Assembly: GCF_000016605.1 (NCBI RefSeq)
Contig: NC_009440.1
Span: forward strand, 868,001-932,000
Reading direction: 5' to 3'
Length of the DNA: 64,000 nt
Origin: Metallosphaera sedula DSM 5348
Lineage (GTDB): Archaea; Thermoproteota; Thermoprotei_A; Sulfolobales; Sulfolobaceae
The stretch's first letter is position 1, and each line of letters starts with the position of its first letter. A model generated the notes under the pieces. The model was not told the DNA's origin. It did not search any database and worked only from the letters and a program-made list of their open reading frames with translations. This document shows positions 27,808-37,787 of this stretch, one piece after another. The position numbers and the translations under genes are program-made.

Positions 27808-28003
27808 AACTTGATTAAAGTTTCCAAAATCTCGTCATGTCGTCATGGTAATACATCATGGGTCTGAAATTAAGTTTGCATCTCTTTTCTCGTAACCCTC
27901 ATTTACGATTTTTAGGTAGGCAAATCACCGGTTCGTCTAGGATGCCACAATTGACCTGAGGTAGCCCTCTGTCTTTTTATTCCTACTTCTCAACACATCT
28001 GGC

Positions 28004-28423
28004 ATGAATAAGGAAGTGGGAAGAAACGCGGAGAGGGAACTTGTCTCAATTTTCAGGGAGGCCGGATTTAACGCGGTGAGGATACCCACCTCCAACTCTT
28101 CGAGTAATCCCCTACCCGACCTATTTGCAACGAAGGGAAACCTACTGGTGGCAGTGGAGGCTAAGAGCACGTGGGAGAACAAGGTTAAGGTGAGATCTCT
28201 TCAAGTCGAGAAATTACTTAACTTTTTAGCAATGTTTCCCATGAAGGGTATTCCCATCATTGCCGTAAAATTCAAGGGAATAAGGGAATGGAGATATGTC
28301 GTGGTGGAGAAGGCAGGTGACGTAGTGGTGGACATTATAAATTCGAGACCAATAGAGGAAATCCTTAACATGTCCTTCCCTAGGGAAGTCTCAAGCCATA
28401 TACAGGAAGAGATTCAAGCCTAG
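28004..28423 (+). CDS. hjc: Holliday-junction resolvase Hjc/Hje type
   Basis: 139 residues of the archaeal resolvase family, which cuts four-way DNA junctions. The nuclease signature is complete: N-terminal [17 protein letters not shown] (Glu near 10), [10 protein letters not shown] (Asp near 44), and VAVEAKST (E-x-K near 55-57), with Ser/Thr-rich SNSSSNP before the Asp. A TATA-like CTTTTTATTC about 30 nt upstream predicts a near-leaderless transcript. Hjc and Hje cannot be separated with certainty by eye. Confidence 0.88.
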   Translation: MNKEVGRNAERELVSIFREAGFNAVRIPTSNSSSNPLPDLFATKGNLLVAVEAKSTWENKVKVRSLQVEKLLNFLAMFPMKGIPIIAVKFKGIREWRYVVVEKAGDVVVDIINSRPIEEILNMSFPREVSSHIQEEIQA

Positions 28424-28553
28424 CCATTCGCTTGGAGGGCACGTCTGTCCTTACAACCTCAGCTCCTCTCTAGGCGAGACTCAAACTTGTTGCGCATTCC
28501 ATGCATTTCTAACGTCAATGCATTATCATCTTGATAGTCCCATCTAGGCCGTA

Positions 28554-28931
28554 CTAGGTTAAGGCCCTTTTCTGTATGGTGTAAAGTACGTCGTGGAGGG
28601 TGATGACACCATCTACCTTCTTTCCCCTCATCACTACTACGCAGTCAAGTTTGTTCTTAACAATCAAAGACAATAAGTCCAGGCAGTCTTCATTGCCCGT
28701 CACCGTGAGTATATTTGTGCTCATGATCTCCCTGACTGGTACGTCATGCCCCGTGGAAAGAGCCCTCTCTATCCTCTCCCTAGAGAGGCTCCCAATTACC
28801 CCCTTCTCCCCCATAACCAAGGCGATAGACTTGTTCTCCCTTTTCATACGCTCTAGTACGTTAGAGGCTAAAGTGACCTCCTTCACCATAATAGGCTTAG
28901 TAATCCTCACGTAGCTAACTTCAGAGGACAT
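28554..28931 (-). CDS. CBS-domain pair protein
   Basis: 125 residues forming two CBS repeats, a module that binds adenosyl ligands and acts as an energy or signal sensor. Repeat 1 includes IALVMGEKGVIGSLSRERI; repeat 2 includes VPVREIMSTNILTVTG and DCVVVMRGKKVDGVITLHDVL. No output domain is attached, so it must act on another protein. Convergent with the resolvase gene. Confidence 0.85.
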   Translation of the reverse strand: MSSEVSYVRITKPIMVKEVTLASNVLERMKRENKSIALVMGEKGVIGSLSRERIERALSTGHDVPVREIMSTNILTVTGNEDCLDLLSLIVKNKLDCVVVMRGKKVDGVITLHDVLYTIQKRALT

Positions 28932-29248
28932 AGATAGTTATCGTAATATTTGATTAAAGCCATTTCCCACTCTATTTGCGTAAAAACTAAACGAAGAACA
29001 AATTCAACAAATGAAACTCCTTTAAATAGTTGTATAAGGTTCTCATTATAGAAAAAGACATATAGAACTATAATGATAGTTACTGAATTCTATAACGGGG
29101 TTTATTGATTCATATAAAAATTCTGCTATTTAAGAGTAATCTATGATACTGAGTTAGTGTGTGTATGATCTGAATTCACTCTTGATAGATTATATATTTG
29201 CTTCACAAAATTTCGCCCAAATGATCTGATTCACAAAATCACTTCACG

Positions 29249-30120
29249 CCACGCGGTTCGCGTGGACCTCCCCCACAAGGAAGTCGGCCTTCCTTCTCAT
29301 GTGGTGATAGAGCCAGAACTTCTGGAAGGCAGCCAGGCCCTGGAAGACGCCCCTCGCCCCTATCCCGTCTGAACATCCTCTTGATCGCGGATATCACGAT
29401 CTCGACCCTCCACCTCTTGCCGTAACCCCTTTTCCTGCTCCAGTAGTGTGACTCCCCATACTCGAGAGATTGTCCCTCCTCTGCGGGTTCGTCTTATCGG
29501 CGTTGGCCGACTTCTTCGGCGGAATCACGACCTCAGGGACGAGGTCGTGGATCGCGTTTAAGTCTAGGCCTTGTCACCGTAAAACTTCGCGAGTGTCCAC
29601 CTTCCTCGCATCCTTGATAGCCTCCTCACGGAATCAAGCTCGGAGTTCTCAACCTCAGCCTTTACGAAAGGACTTAGCGTCAATGTGACGACCTTCAGGA
29701 ACCTCCCCCTCCACACTTGTCCTTATGTGCTCCCTGCTCCGCTTATTCCCATCGCTCACGAGCTCAATCTCTTTCTCGTCTCGAAATTCAGTGGCTTCCT
29801 CAACCTCAGGTCTGTAATCGAGGTAGACCGGTATCCCCATCCCGTGGAGCGCCCTATCCCCTCTCCCCTATACGTGAACGCGTAAAGGAAGGTGAGGAAC
29901 TCGTTGACGGGCGCCCTATACGGCCTCGTCTTCCCGTCCTGTCCTCCTCAAGAAGTACCAGTGCTCAAACATGTGAGGGGAATAATCTCGTACTGGTCAT
30001 GAGTTTCGTACTTCGCACAATCCCTGGTGTATCTCCTTATTCTCAGGGGAGATTCGTGGATATTATGTGGTCTCAAGGTTGACCTCGAGAAACTCCACAA
30101 TCTAGAGATAACGAAATATC
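29249..30120 (-). pseudogene. Decayed DDE transposase with terminal hairpin
   Basis: Minus-strand fragments in changing frames look like an IS4/IS5-type transposase: MGIPVYLDYR with DEKEIELVSDGNKRSREHIR (29655-29840), and a C-terminal part RWRVEIVISAIKRMFRRDRG then FQGLAAFQKFWLYHH near 29285-29420. Several stops and frameshifts make it dead. The 3' edge has a perfect hairpin CCACGCG-GTT-CGCGTGG at 29249-29265, and TTCACAAAAT occurs twice just outside (29202-29211, 29230-29239). Exact IS family not determined. Confidence 0.65.
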
Positions 30121-30178
30121 AAGCAATATTTGCAAGAACCGCCTCGACGCTTCGTCTCAAGCTTACGAGAATCCAGTT

Positions 30179-31342
30179 TCACTCTCGATCCGACCTGTAG
30201 TTGGAAAGGTTTCCACTAAGGATCTTACTCAAGACCACCAGTGACGCTATTCCTATGGCGCAACCCGTGTCTAGCCCCAGAACCGAAAGCGTGAAGCTCT
30301 TGGTTAAATAGAGAATAATACCAATGAAGACTGGAGCTATCATGGTACCTACCTGGGAAACCGCGTTCGCGTAACCTATTGACGTTGCAGCACTTCCGCT
30401 CCCAGCTATTTTCATGATGAGGGAATCGGTGGGAGGTCTATATGAGAACGAGAATATGCCCAGAAGGAGTGCCTCTCCTATCACCGCTATCTCAGGGGAA
30501 AACACTATGGAAAGGCTTATGATGATGAATCCAACCAAACTGAGGAAGATCAAGTTTATGTCACCTATCCTCTTGACAGCCTTCTCCACTGAGATTATTC
30601 CTACCAGCTGACCTAAACCAAATAGTCCGAGGAAGAGCGTTGAAAGTGTTGAGGGAAAGTGCCTGTATAACACGAGCATGGAGAAAATCCAGGTGGTAGT
30701 TCCCCATGTGGCCCAGAGCTCACCAAGGCGAAGAAGCGTGGCCAGGAAGATTTCCCTTCTAAGTATTACCCTAAAGGATCTCCTTATCTCACTGGACTCG
30801 ATCTTCATTCTGAGGGACAGGGTCAGCCCTGCAAATACCAGGAACATCGCCGTCATCCCTAGGAAGAAAAATCTCCAGAAGTTCAGAAGGAGACCTGCCA
30901 CTAGACTTAGGACCAGTATGGTGATTGGAGATGCCGTCTCAAGTAGTGCCACGTAAAAGGTTAGTCTTTCATCCTTACTGTGAAGGATAGACACAATTTT
31001 CATGGCAGAGGGAAAGATAGCTGAAGCAATAAGCCCCTCCACGAGGTAGACGCCTAGCAGAATCGGATAACTCAGATAGAAGAAGAGGAAGAGATTCAAG
31101 ATTGCGAGCGGGAAGGAGGCGATTAGCATGGCCTTGACTGGGCCCACTTTGTCAATCATTAGCCCCCAAGGAACAGAGGAAGCAACGTAGCCCACATAGA
31201 AGAACGTGGCAACGAGCCCCATCTGCACAGGATTAAGGTGAAGGAGAGCCGAAATGGGTACCACGATGATCCCCCAGCTTAATCTTACCGTGAGTTGCAG
31301 GAAAGTTCCAAACCATCCCACCGCCGTCCCTTTCATAACCAT
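30179..31342 (-). CDS. MFS transporter
   Basis: 387 residues with about twelve membrane spans. The MFS loop 2-3 signature appears as GLMIDKVGPVKAML near 62-75. Substrate unknown; no antiporter motif C is evident. A minus-strand TATA-like TTTTAATT lies about 22 nt before ATG 31342, so the mRNA is probably leaderless. The neighbouring winged-helix gene reads the same way upstream and may regulate it. Confidence 0.8.
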   Translation of the reverse strand: MVMKGTAVGWFGTFLQLTVRLSWGIIVVPISALLHLNPVQMGLVATFFYVGYVASSVPWGLMIDKVGPVKAMLIASFPLAILNLFLFFYLSYPILLGVYLVEGLIASAIFPSAMKIVSILHSKDERLTFYVALLETASPITILVLSLVAGLLLNFWRFFFLGMTAMFLVFAGLTLSLRMKIESSEIRRSFRVILRREIFLATLLRLGELWATWGTTTWIFSMLVLYRHFPSTLSTLFLGLFGLGQLVGIISVEKAVKRIGDINLIFLSLVGFIIISLSIVFSPEIAVIGEALLLGIFSFSYRPPTDSLIMKIAGSGSAATSIGYANAVSQVGTMIAPVFIGIILYLTKSFTLSVLGLDTGCAIGIASLVVLSKILSGNLSNYRSDRE

Positions 31343-31664
31343 TGAGATAATACAGAATAATTAAAAGATTGTCTTAGGACGTCTAAACGAGGGGCTAAAC
31401 TGGTCAAGGTCGCCAATTCAGTTGTTAAAGCATGAGGATCTCGAAGATTGAGAGGACGTAGGCTATTTTACTTAGCGCTTCTGATACTGAGGAAGCAGAT
31501 CTTAAGGGATCATGTTGGCAGTGAGGAAAGATACTCCTTGATATTGACCATTTTCGCCGTAATAACCAAGGATGCAAGATAGCTAAATCTACCCGCTCTA
31601 GGAAGGTATTGAAGAGAGTCCTCAACAAAAGCACTGGCAGTCTCGCCTCTATGCGGGTAGGAAG
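31343..31664. other. 320-nt spacer
   Basis: Lies between the MFS gene and the winged-helix gene. A 69-codon minus-strand frame (31425-31634) has no family resemblance and is probably chance. The MFS promoter is at its low-coordinate end. Nothing else seen. Confidence 0.35.
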
Positions 31665-31922
31665 TCAGTCGTCTTTTCCCCGTTCAACTTCCCTGAGCCC
31701 TACACATACTTCGTTCAGCGAGTATATCCTGGATCTAGTATCGCCTAAACATGGTTCCACGCTAAGCAGTTCTGCATCTCTCAATATCCTTAAAGCCTCC
31801 CTTAAGGTCCTATCTGGCATGTACGTCTCAGTTTTTAACTCCTGGAAAGTGGCCTTTCCCTTCATCTCGAGTACCTTATACACTAACTTTGCGGAGCATG
31901 GAAGATCCTCTATTCTGGGCAT
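31665..31922 (-). CDS. Small winged-helix transcription regulator
   Basis: 85 residues, essentially one winged-helix domain: helices in SAKLVYKVLEMKG and TFQELKTET, the recognition helix in PDRTLREALRILRDAELL, and a wing in RSRIYSLNE. Resembles MarR/ArsR-like single-domain archaeal regulators. Two Cys (9 and 58) could be redox- or metal-sensitive. Likely targets are the flanking transporters. Confidence 0.75.
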   Translation of the reverse strand: MPRIEDLPCSAKLVYKVLEMKGKATFQELKTETYMPDRTLREALRILRDAELLSVEPCLGDTRSRIYSLNEVCVGLREVERGKDD

Positions 31923-32061
31923 ATGTCTCGTTAATATAGCAACCTTTTAACTTTTCTTTCCAAACGTGTAATAGGCTATCCCAAAACAATTTCAATTTGT
32001 AGTTGATTTTACGACATGGCGTAATCTTTTAAGCCTTCTAGCAATACTAGCTTGATAGAGC

Positions 32062-32796
32062 ATGAATCAGCTTCTTCAGCTACTATTGATGTCAGTACTA
32101 GTGGCATACTCCATTTTCCTCACATTCCCCATAGCGTTTAAGGGTTTGTCTCCAAGAGGAGTTCAACTGTTAACCGGAGTGGGACTTGGGATACTTATCT
32201 ACTTAATTATGGACATTTTCTCCGGAACATATCCTTTGGCTGAGGGTAACATTTCCCTTTCCCTTCTACTAGTAATGCCCTTTGTGCTCTCGTATCTCGG
32301 ATTCCATTTTTACTCAAACTTGAGACTTGGGAAAACAACGGAGGAGAGTTACGCTAGAACCCTATCCCTTGTCATCTCGTTAGGAATAGGTCTGCAGAAC
32401 TTCACCGAAGGGCTAGCGATCGGTGGATCCCTAAGAATAGGATTAAGTTCGGTGGTAATACCACTAGTGACAGGGTTAACGTTGCAGAACGTTACAGAGG
32501 GTTTTCCAATCCTCTCTCCCTTCCTGAGGAGCGGTAAGGTAAATTACTCCTACCTCTTCGCCATGTATATTCTAGGGGGGACACCAACTCTTGTGGGGTC
32601 GATGTTGTCGTATTTCGTGGCATCTATACCTCTAGTAATAGTTTTCAACTCCTTAGCTCTTGGAGGGATACTCTTCGTCAGTCTGGAAATGTACAAGGGT
32701 ATAGTGAGGCATGGAAATGTCTCTGGGAAGAACCTGGCAGAGTTGGGATTGGCTCTAGGTATAATCCTGGCATTTCTCGTTAACCTTCTTCCATAA
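32062..32796 (+). CDS. ZIP-family-like metal transporter with altered motifs
   Basis: 244 residues with about eight membrane spans and ZIP architecture. The paired metal motifs of spans 4 and 5, normally H-N-x-x-E-G and H-E-x-P-E, read QNFTEGLAIG and QNVTEGFPI here: both leading His are Gln, while Asn and Glu remain. Metal choice may therefore differ from zinc or iron. A Met/Asp segment (YLIMDIFSG) lies in span 2. Start ATG 32062; a GTAATCTTTTAAG promoter element precedes it by about 40 nt. Confidence 0.75.
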   Translation: MNQLLQLLLMSVLVAYSIFLTFPIAFKGLSPRGVQLLTGVGLGILIYLIMDIFSGTYPLAEGNISLSLLLVMPFVLSYLGFHFYSNLRLGKTTEESYARTLSLVISLGIGLQNFTEGLAIGGSLRIGLSSVVIPLVTGLTLQNVTEGFPILSPFLRSGKVNYSYLFAMYILGGTPTLVGSMLSYFVASIPLVIVFNSLALGGILFVSLEMYKGIVRHGNVSGKNLAELGLALGIILAFLVNLLP

Positions 32797-32868
32797 CTGA
32801 GACTTTAAGTTAGGCGAGGAACATGTATGGGCCGGAATGCTTTTAACTTGAATCCTTAACTCGATCCC

Positions 32869-33999
32869 ATGAACGGAAGGATAGTTTCCCTGGTACCGTA
32901 CTGGGTTCTACTCTTCGTTATAGGTTTCGGCTGGTTCATAATAGCTCCTTTGGTACCGTCTGTGATATCCACTTTCCACGCCTCATTATCAGGGGCAATA
33001 CTACTCATCTCCATTTACGGATACGCTGTCGTGATAGTAGGACTGATTGCCGGATTCATTTCAGCAAAGTTTTCAGTGAGGCTCTCCCTCTATATCTCTG
33101 CAATTCTCACGACACTAGGGTTCTTAGGTAGGATTTTCTCCACAAACTATCAAGAGCTACTAGTATTTCAAACAATATCTGCCATAGGCTATCCCATGGC
33201 CATAGCCCCAGTGGGCGGAGTGGTAGAGAGTGTCATGCAGGGAAGATCCCATACCCTCATAGGAATAAGCGTTGGAATCCTCTTTGGGGGAATGTCAGCT
33301 GGATCCCTGATTGGCCCATACTTCTCAGGACTGAGTCAAGCGTTCCTTGCGTCATTTATTCTCTCCATAATCTCCTTGATACTAGTGTTTACATTTGTAA
33401 GGAAATACGAGAACGTCAAGGTTCAAAGATCCTTGAGAGGTAGTTTCAATCCGAGAATGATAATGAATTGGTACATTGGACTTGCGGTCGCGTCACTCTC
33501 CGTAGGGTTGGGCGGAATAGCCTCTGCAGTGCTGGGTTCCCATCATCTGGCTAACTCAGAAGTTATTGGTGGAGAGGCTAGCAGTTTAACCTTCATTGGA
33601 TCTGCCCTAGGAGCCATAATACTACCCACGGTCTTCGAGAACTTGCACGCGGTCAGGATAGGGTTAATAGTTAATGGGTTTCTCACCATGCTTTCAGCTG
33701 TGCTTATTGCTTACACGTTAATCAATCCCTTTAACGTGATAATTCTCCTGGCTTCATACCTACTGTACGGTCTGTTCGGTAATGCCCTTTGGTCCATGGC
33801 CATGGCCTCTCTGAATAAGTATGTGAACGATCCTAGCAGGTCAGGTTTTGCTACTTCAATGTTCAGCGTGGTGTCAAACCTTGGTGTAGCGCTTATCCCA
33901 GGCTATCTCGGAGGATTATTCGTGGGAGGAGGAGAGGCAGGTCTAGCGTTCGTCGGCGTGGTTGAGGCTTTGGCTTTCATCTTATCATTTTTTATATAA
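32869..33999 (+). CDS. MFS transporter
   Basis: 376 residues, about twelve spans. Hydrophobic helices with Gly-rich packing (GISVGILFGGMSAGSLIGPY) and a short basic central loop (RKYENVKVQRSLRG) support MFS. The layout is like the cyanate/nitroimidazole-type exporters, but the substrate is unknown. TATA-like GCTTTTAACTT at 32839-32849 is about 25 nt before the ATG, so leaderless. Confidence 0.78.
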   Translation: MNGRIVSLVPYWVLLFVIGFGWFIIAPLVPSVISTFHASLSGAILLISIYGYAVVIVGLIAGFISAKFSVRLSLYISAILTTLGFLGRIFSTNYQELLVFQTISAIGYPMAIAPVGGVVESVMQGRSHTLIGISVGILFGGMSAGSLIGPYFSGLSQAFLASFILSIISLILVFTFVRKYENVKVQRSLRGSFNPRMIMNWYIGLAVASLSVGLGGIASAVLGSHHLANSEVIGGEASSLTFIGSALGAIILPTVFENLHAVRIGLIVNGFLTMLSAVLIAYTLINPFNVIILLASYLLYGLFGNALWSMAMASLNKYVNDPSRSGFATSMFSVVSNLGVALIPGYLGGLFVGGGEAGLAFVGVVEALAFILSFFI

Positions 34000-34195
34000 G
34001 ATTAAGTTATTGTTGGTTTTTGTATGAAGTTACCCAGTTGATTCAACACGAAAAAAATTACCAGTGGTAAACAGAGGTCAACAGGAATTGTTGAACATGA
34101 TGCGTGTTAGACCTTCTAAAATCAAAGGTCATTACGAGGTCCAATTGTTTATTGGCTTGAGAATTAACCAAACCAAGACAGTTCGAAAACTTGAG

Positions 34196-35008
34196 TCAAA
34201 GATCTAACCTTAAACCACTCCTTCTAAGCAAGTCCTTTAACACGTTAACTCCTATCTTATCACCAGTAAAATTACTCTCGTAGTTATTCTCTTCCACCCA
34301 TGTTCTTAGATCCCTGTAGCCAAGCCGCTTCAACGCTTCGTCTATCTCCTTGATATGGTCGCTTACGCTGACGAGCTCATCTCTCATGAACGTGGACTCC
34401 CACATGTTAACAAGCTCCTCCAATTTCCTCAATGGTTCAGGATCATCATCCACCCTTAGATCCACGTATCTCCCTACAGCCATGGGCCCTGTCTCCTCGT
34501 CGCTATTCTTCACCACCAGGATCGCTGCGCTCTGTTTACCTCTCCTATCACCACCCTTTGCCTCTCCAGCCTTTAGGGCTTCCAGCAGTCTCCTGTGAAT
34601 GGGGCCTCTCGACTCCGCTACCCTGGCCATGGCTTCCAGAACGTCCTCTCCCGTCAAGATATTTCCCTGGACAGTGAAATAGGTTCCAACTATGTGCCCA
34701 GCGTACTTATGACACTGCCTTCCCGTGAATGCGTAGGATCCACCCCTTGAGTCAATTACACCTAACTGTCTAACCTCCCTCTTTGAGTCGGCCTCGGTGA
34801 GCCTCCTCACCACTTCCTTCGCGTCGTACCTCTCCAGGAGGGAAAGGCCCTCTGGTCCATATCTCGTGTTCGCGAAAGCTTGAGTAGCTATAGCGCCAAC
34901 TCCAGGTCTAGCCCAGGGAACCACTGATCCTACCGCGAGGTATTTGCTCGCTACTCCTATTCCCCACGCTTCCAAGTTGGGATCGTAGAGGACTATGGAA
35001 AACGTCAT
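34196..35008 (-). CDS. DUF1028 protein, Ntn-hydrolase-like
   Basis: 270 residues. The N-terminal MTFSIVLYDPNLEAWGIGVASK, then VGSVVPWARPGVGAIATQA and GPEGLSLL, match the DUF1028 family, which resembles N-terminal-nucleophile hydrolases and often accompanies oligopeptide or amino-acid metabolism genes. The C-terminal 60 residues form a small helical extension. Divergent from proC over 69 nt. Catalytic activity has not been established for the family. Confidence 0.82.
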   Translation of the reverse strand: MTFSIVLYDPNLEAWGIGVASKYLAVGSVVPWARPGVGAIATQAFANTRYGPEGLSLLERYDAKEVVRRLTEADSKREVRQLGVIDSRGGSYAFTGRQCHKYAGHIVGTYFTVQGNILTGEDVLEAMARVAESRGPIHRRLLEALKAGEAKGGDRRGKQSAAILVVKNSDEETGPMAVGRYVDLRVDDDPEPLRKLEELVNMWESTFMRDELVSVSDHIKEIDEALKRLGYRDLRTWVEENNYESNFTGDKIGVNVLKDLLRRSGLRLDL

Positions 35009-35077
35009 GGGATAAACTGGATTCTATGCTTAAAAGCTAAGTGAGATCCTTTTAATCGAGATCGCGAAACTTCTTTC

Positions 35078-35893
35078 ATGGAAACTCTCAGTGTGCTCGG
35101 CGCGGGAACCATTGGATCACTTCTGGTGAAGGCAGGCCTATCTCAGGGTTATAGGGTAGTCGCCACGGGCCGTTCCGAGAGAACTCTACTAAGGGTGAAG
35201 GGACTGGGAGCAGAGGCCATCACTGACAACGCTAGCGCCGTGATGAGGAGTGACTTGGTTATGATCAGTGTGAAGCCCCAACATTTTCCTGAGCTAGCCA
35301 AGTCAATTCCAAGGGAGCTCTGGAGAGGTAAAACCGTGATCTCGGTCATGGCTGGAGTTAGGCTCGACACCTTGCGTAAGGTGATGGGTGGGGCGCAGGT
35401 GTTCAGGGCAATGCCCAACGTCAATGCAGTGGTTAACATGTCAACCACCGCGATCACCGGGGAGGGTGAGGCCAAGGAACTGGTGGATTCACTCTTCAGG
35501 TCCTTGGGGGTGACCTATTGGGTCAGCGAGGACATGATGGACGTGTGGACTGCCCTCATAGGGAGTGGACCTGCTTTCATCTCTGAAATTGTGGATGGGC
35601 TAGTGCTGGGCGCTGTATCCTCGGGTATGCCCAGGGATCTAGCTTACTCCTCAGTTCTAGACATGTTAAAGGGAACTGCCGAGAACCTCAAGAATCACAA
35701 GGGTCACCCCGTGGAAGTCAGGGATAACGTGACAACTCCCGCTGGAACAACAATCAGGGGACTCAAGGCCATGGAAGAGAGAGGAGTTAAGGCAGCGCTC
35801 ATAGAGACGGTAGAAAGCTCGAGCAGGAGAGCATCAGAGCTTGGTAAGCTAATTGACGAAAGAATTAGGAGGGAGTTAATTGGAGAGGATTAA
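35078..35893 (+). CDS. proC: Pyrroline-5-carboxylate reductase
   Basis: 271 residues; last step of proline synthesis, reducing P5C with NAD(P)H. Rossmann motif VLGAGTIGSLLVKAG near 5-19, DLVMISVKPQ near 59, AMPNVNAVVNMS near 111, and the C-terminal signature VEVRDNVTTPAGTTIRGL (family: LRxxVTSPGGTT). TATA-like CCTTTTAATC about 25 nt upstream of ATG 35078 suggests a leaderless mRNA. Confidence 0.93.
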   Translation: METLSVLGAGTIGSLLVKAGLSQGYRVVATGRSERTLLRVKGLGAEAITDNASAVMRSDLVMISVKPQHFPELAKSIPRELWRGKTVISVMAGVRLDTLRKVMGGAQVFRAMPNVNAVVNMSTTAITGEGEAKELVDSLFRSLGVTYWVSEDMMDVWTALIGSGPAFISEIVDGLVLGAVSSGMPRDLAYSSVLDMLKGTAENLKNHKGHPVEVRDNVTTPAGTTIRGLKAMEERGVKAALIETVESSSRRASELGKLIDERIRRELIGED

Positions 35894-35918
35894 GATGTCT
35901 CTCAACGATTGCCTCACT

Positions 35919-36569
35919 TTAAAACTGTGATAGCTTCTGCTTTATATGCCTAAACTCGTGATCAGACAGTAGGATCTCCCTTACCTCCATCCTCCCAATC
36001 TCCTTAATTCTGGAGACGTCCAGATTCAGCACGGGGATCTTCCCCTGGCATGCCTCCTGGGCCATTCTATCCCTTTCATTACCCATGGTTTTAACCAACT
36101 CCTTTAGGGAGTCGTTGAATATTCCCAAACTTTCTGCCAAAAATCTCGCCCTTCTCAACAATTTTCTAACTCCGTGGAAGTCGTTCACGAAGGGAATATC
36201 GCCATAAATTCTCATGAGGTTCTCAGCTACCAGGAACCTGGAACCGTAAAGCCTAGGTAATCTCCTTAGCCTAGGTAACCTTGCACTGACCCTCCTCAAC
36301 ACCTCTTCCCTATCTACCCGGGGACATCCGTGGACATCGTAATCCCTCACCTTCCCCAGGAGCTTTAGTATGCCCCTCGAGTTATCCAACAGGTCAAAAT
36401 CCATGTGAAGGGGGTATAGTGCCTCAACCACAACCGCGTATTTCCTTAACTCAACCCTTGCGTCATGGACCTGGTTCGGTGAAGTTCCAAACAACTTCTT
36501 GAACTCTTCCAACTTCTCGTTCGCGTAATCCTCAGGCCTTCTCAATTCGGTCCCCAACAATGGTAGCAA
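35919..36569 (-). CDS. CHAD-domain protein
   Basis: 216 residues. The conserved CHAD histidine and basic helix are seen in QVHDARVELRKYAVVVEAL near 33-51, followed by LLGKVRDYDVH near 70-80, plus Arg/Lys-rich helices (RRVSARLPRLRRLPRLYGSR). CHAD domains bind polyphosphate. It is the last gene of the Ppx operon and overlaps the kinase-like gene before it by 38 nt, supporting a polyphosphate role. Confidence 0.85.
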   Translation of the reverse strand: MLPLLGTELRRPEDYANEKLEEFKKLFGTSPNQVHDARVELRKYAVVVEALYPLHMDFDLLDNSRGILKLLGKVRDYDVHGCPRVDREEVLRRVSARLPRLRRLPRLYGSRFLVAENLMRIYGDIPFVNDFHGVRKLLRRARFLAESLGIFNDSLKELVKTMGNERDRMAQEACQGKIPVLNLDVSRIKEIGRMEVREILLSDHEFRHIKQKLSQF

Positions 36570-37164
36570 TTTCAGATTTTACCACCTCGAAATTTCGAGA
36601 TGTGTCAACTATTACACCGTTCTGTATGACTTTCCTGAGATAGTCCTGGAAGGTGTTAAGGTAAGTCTCGTACGACGAGAACAGTTCACCATTTATACAG
36701 ATGTCTATCCCTGAGCTAAGCGGATCCAGGACTCCCTTCTTTTTAAGGATTCTCCTCATTATCTCTCTCGGACTCGACACGAGTCCCAACGACAGATTAG
36801 CGTGGGGCAAGGCACTCAATACGTAGTTCATCCATTCCTCTTCTAGCCCTCTAGCTAATCCCCAAGCCTTCAGCGTGGAAACGTATCCGTCGGCGATAGC
36901 CAGGAATCCAGCCTTAACCATGGGTTTGACCTCATTCTCTATCTGATCAGCTAGGTCGGTGACATAGGCCAGGAACAGGGTTCTCCTCTGGAAGACTATG
37001 TCCCTCTTTTTCTTGGAAATGGGCTCCCCCATCAACCTGGACATTCCAAGACCGAAGGTAACCACGCCGTAACCCTGCTCCTCCAGATAAGTCTTCAGGG
37101 AGCTCACATGATATGTTCTGCCCGAACCCTCAGATCCCTCGAGAGCTATGATCTTTCCTTCCAT
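36532..37164 (-). CDS. Thymidylate-kinase-like protein with degenerate P-loop
   Basis: 210 residues of the dTMP-kinase-like P-loop family. The P-loop reads [11 protein letters not shown], so the catalytic Lys is Arg. The DR[YF] motif expected near residue 90 reads [12 protein letters not shown], with Arg lost. The lid region is basic (MRRILKKKG). It is sister to the gene before it and overlaps it by 19 nt. It may be a regulatory subunit or a kinase with a new phosphate donor or acceptor, for instance polyphosphate. Confidence 0.75.
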   Translation of the reverse strand: MEGKIIALEGSEGSGRTYHVSSLKTYLEEQGYGVVTFGLGMSRLMGEPISKKKRDIVFQRRTLFLAYVTDLADQIENEVKPMVKAGFLAIADGYVSTLKAWGLARGLEEEWMNYVLSALPHANLSLGLVSSPREIMRRILKKKGVLDPLSSGIDICINGELFSSYETYLNTFQDYLRKVIQNGVIVDTSRNFEVVKSEIATIVGDRIEKA

Positions 37165-37787
37165 AATAATTCACCCACTCTCCTCCTAATGTCCATCTGG
37201 ATCTCCCTGGGGGATCTATTTCCGTCGAGAACCACAAAACCTTCCTCTTCAGCTAGTTTGTCGTATATCTCAAGGATCATCCCCTGATACTTGAGGAAGC
37301 CTTCCTCCGGTTCCAGGTCAGGAAAAACGTCTGCCCCTGCCTCCTGCGGTTTGATCCCCCTCTTGCTCTCCTTGAGGCGGGAAAGGGCCACCTCTGGTGT
37401 TACCCTGATGAAAAAGGTTATGTCCGGTTTCGGAGCGTAGGAGTAGAGCTTCTTTACCCATTCAAGGCTGACTCCCCTGACCGAGTCCCTCGCATAGGCC
37501 GTGTAGTAGTATCTGTCAGACACAACAACGAAGCCTGTGCGATACATGGGCAGGATTAGCCTTTCATACCTATCCGCGAAGTCGGTGGCGTGTATTAAGC
37601 TAAACGTCAGCGGAGTGAGCAGGTTCTTTTTCTTTGCCTCCTTTATTACCTCATGAATCCAGTCACTTGAGTTCCACTCGGTGAGGTATGCGTCAACCCT
37701 AGAGTCGAGCCAGTCCTTGAGAAGCTTAGCCTGACTAGATTTCCCTGACCCATCTATTCCCTCAAACGCGATTATTGAGCCTCCCAT
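37146..37787 (-). CDS. tmk: Thymidylate kinase or tmk-like phosphotransferase
   Basis: 213 residues. P-loop [15 protein letters not shown] (residues 9-23) and [13 protein letters not shown] (DRY, near 90) are intact and the lid has RLKESKRG. dTMP kinase makes dTDP. The setting is not nucleotide metabolism: the start ATG overlaps the ppx stop (TGATG) and a degenerate copy follows. PPK2-type polyphosphate kinases share this P-loop-kinase fold, so polyphosphate synthesis or use is a reasonable alternative. TTG at 37790 is a weaker start. Confidence 0.8.
   Translation of the reverse strand: MGGSIIAFEGIDGSGKSSQAKLLKDWLDSRVDAYLTEWNSSDWIHEVIKEAKKKNLLTPLTFSLIHATDFADRYERLILPMYRTGFVVVSDRYYYTAYARDSVRGVSLEWVKKLYSYAPKPDITFFIRVTPEVALSRLKESKRGIKPQEAGADVFPDLEPEEGFLKYQGMILEIYDKLAEEEGFVVLDGNRSPREIQMDIRRRVGELLWKERS

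Noticed and set aside
29470-30082. Several short plus-strand open frames
   Set aside because: All overlap the minus-strand decayed transposase and show no protein features.
31425-31634. 69-codon minus-strand frame
   Set aside because: No family, no promoter and no conserved composition.
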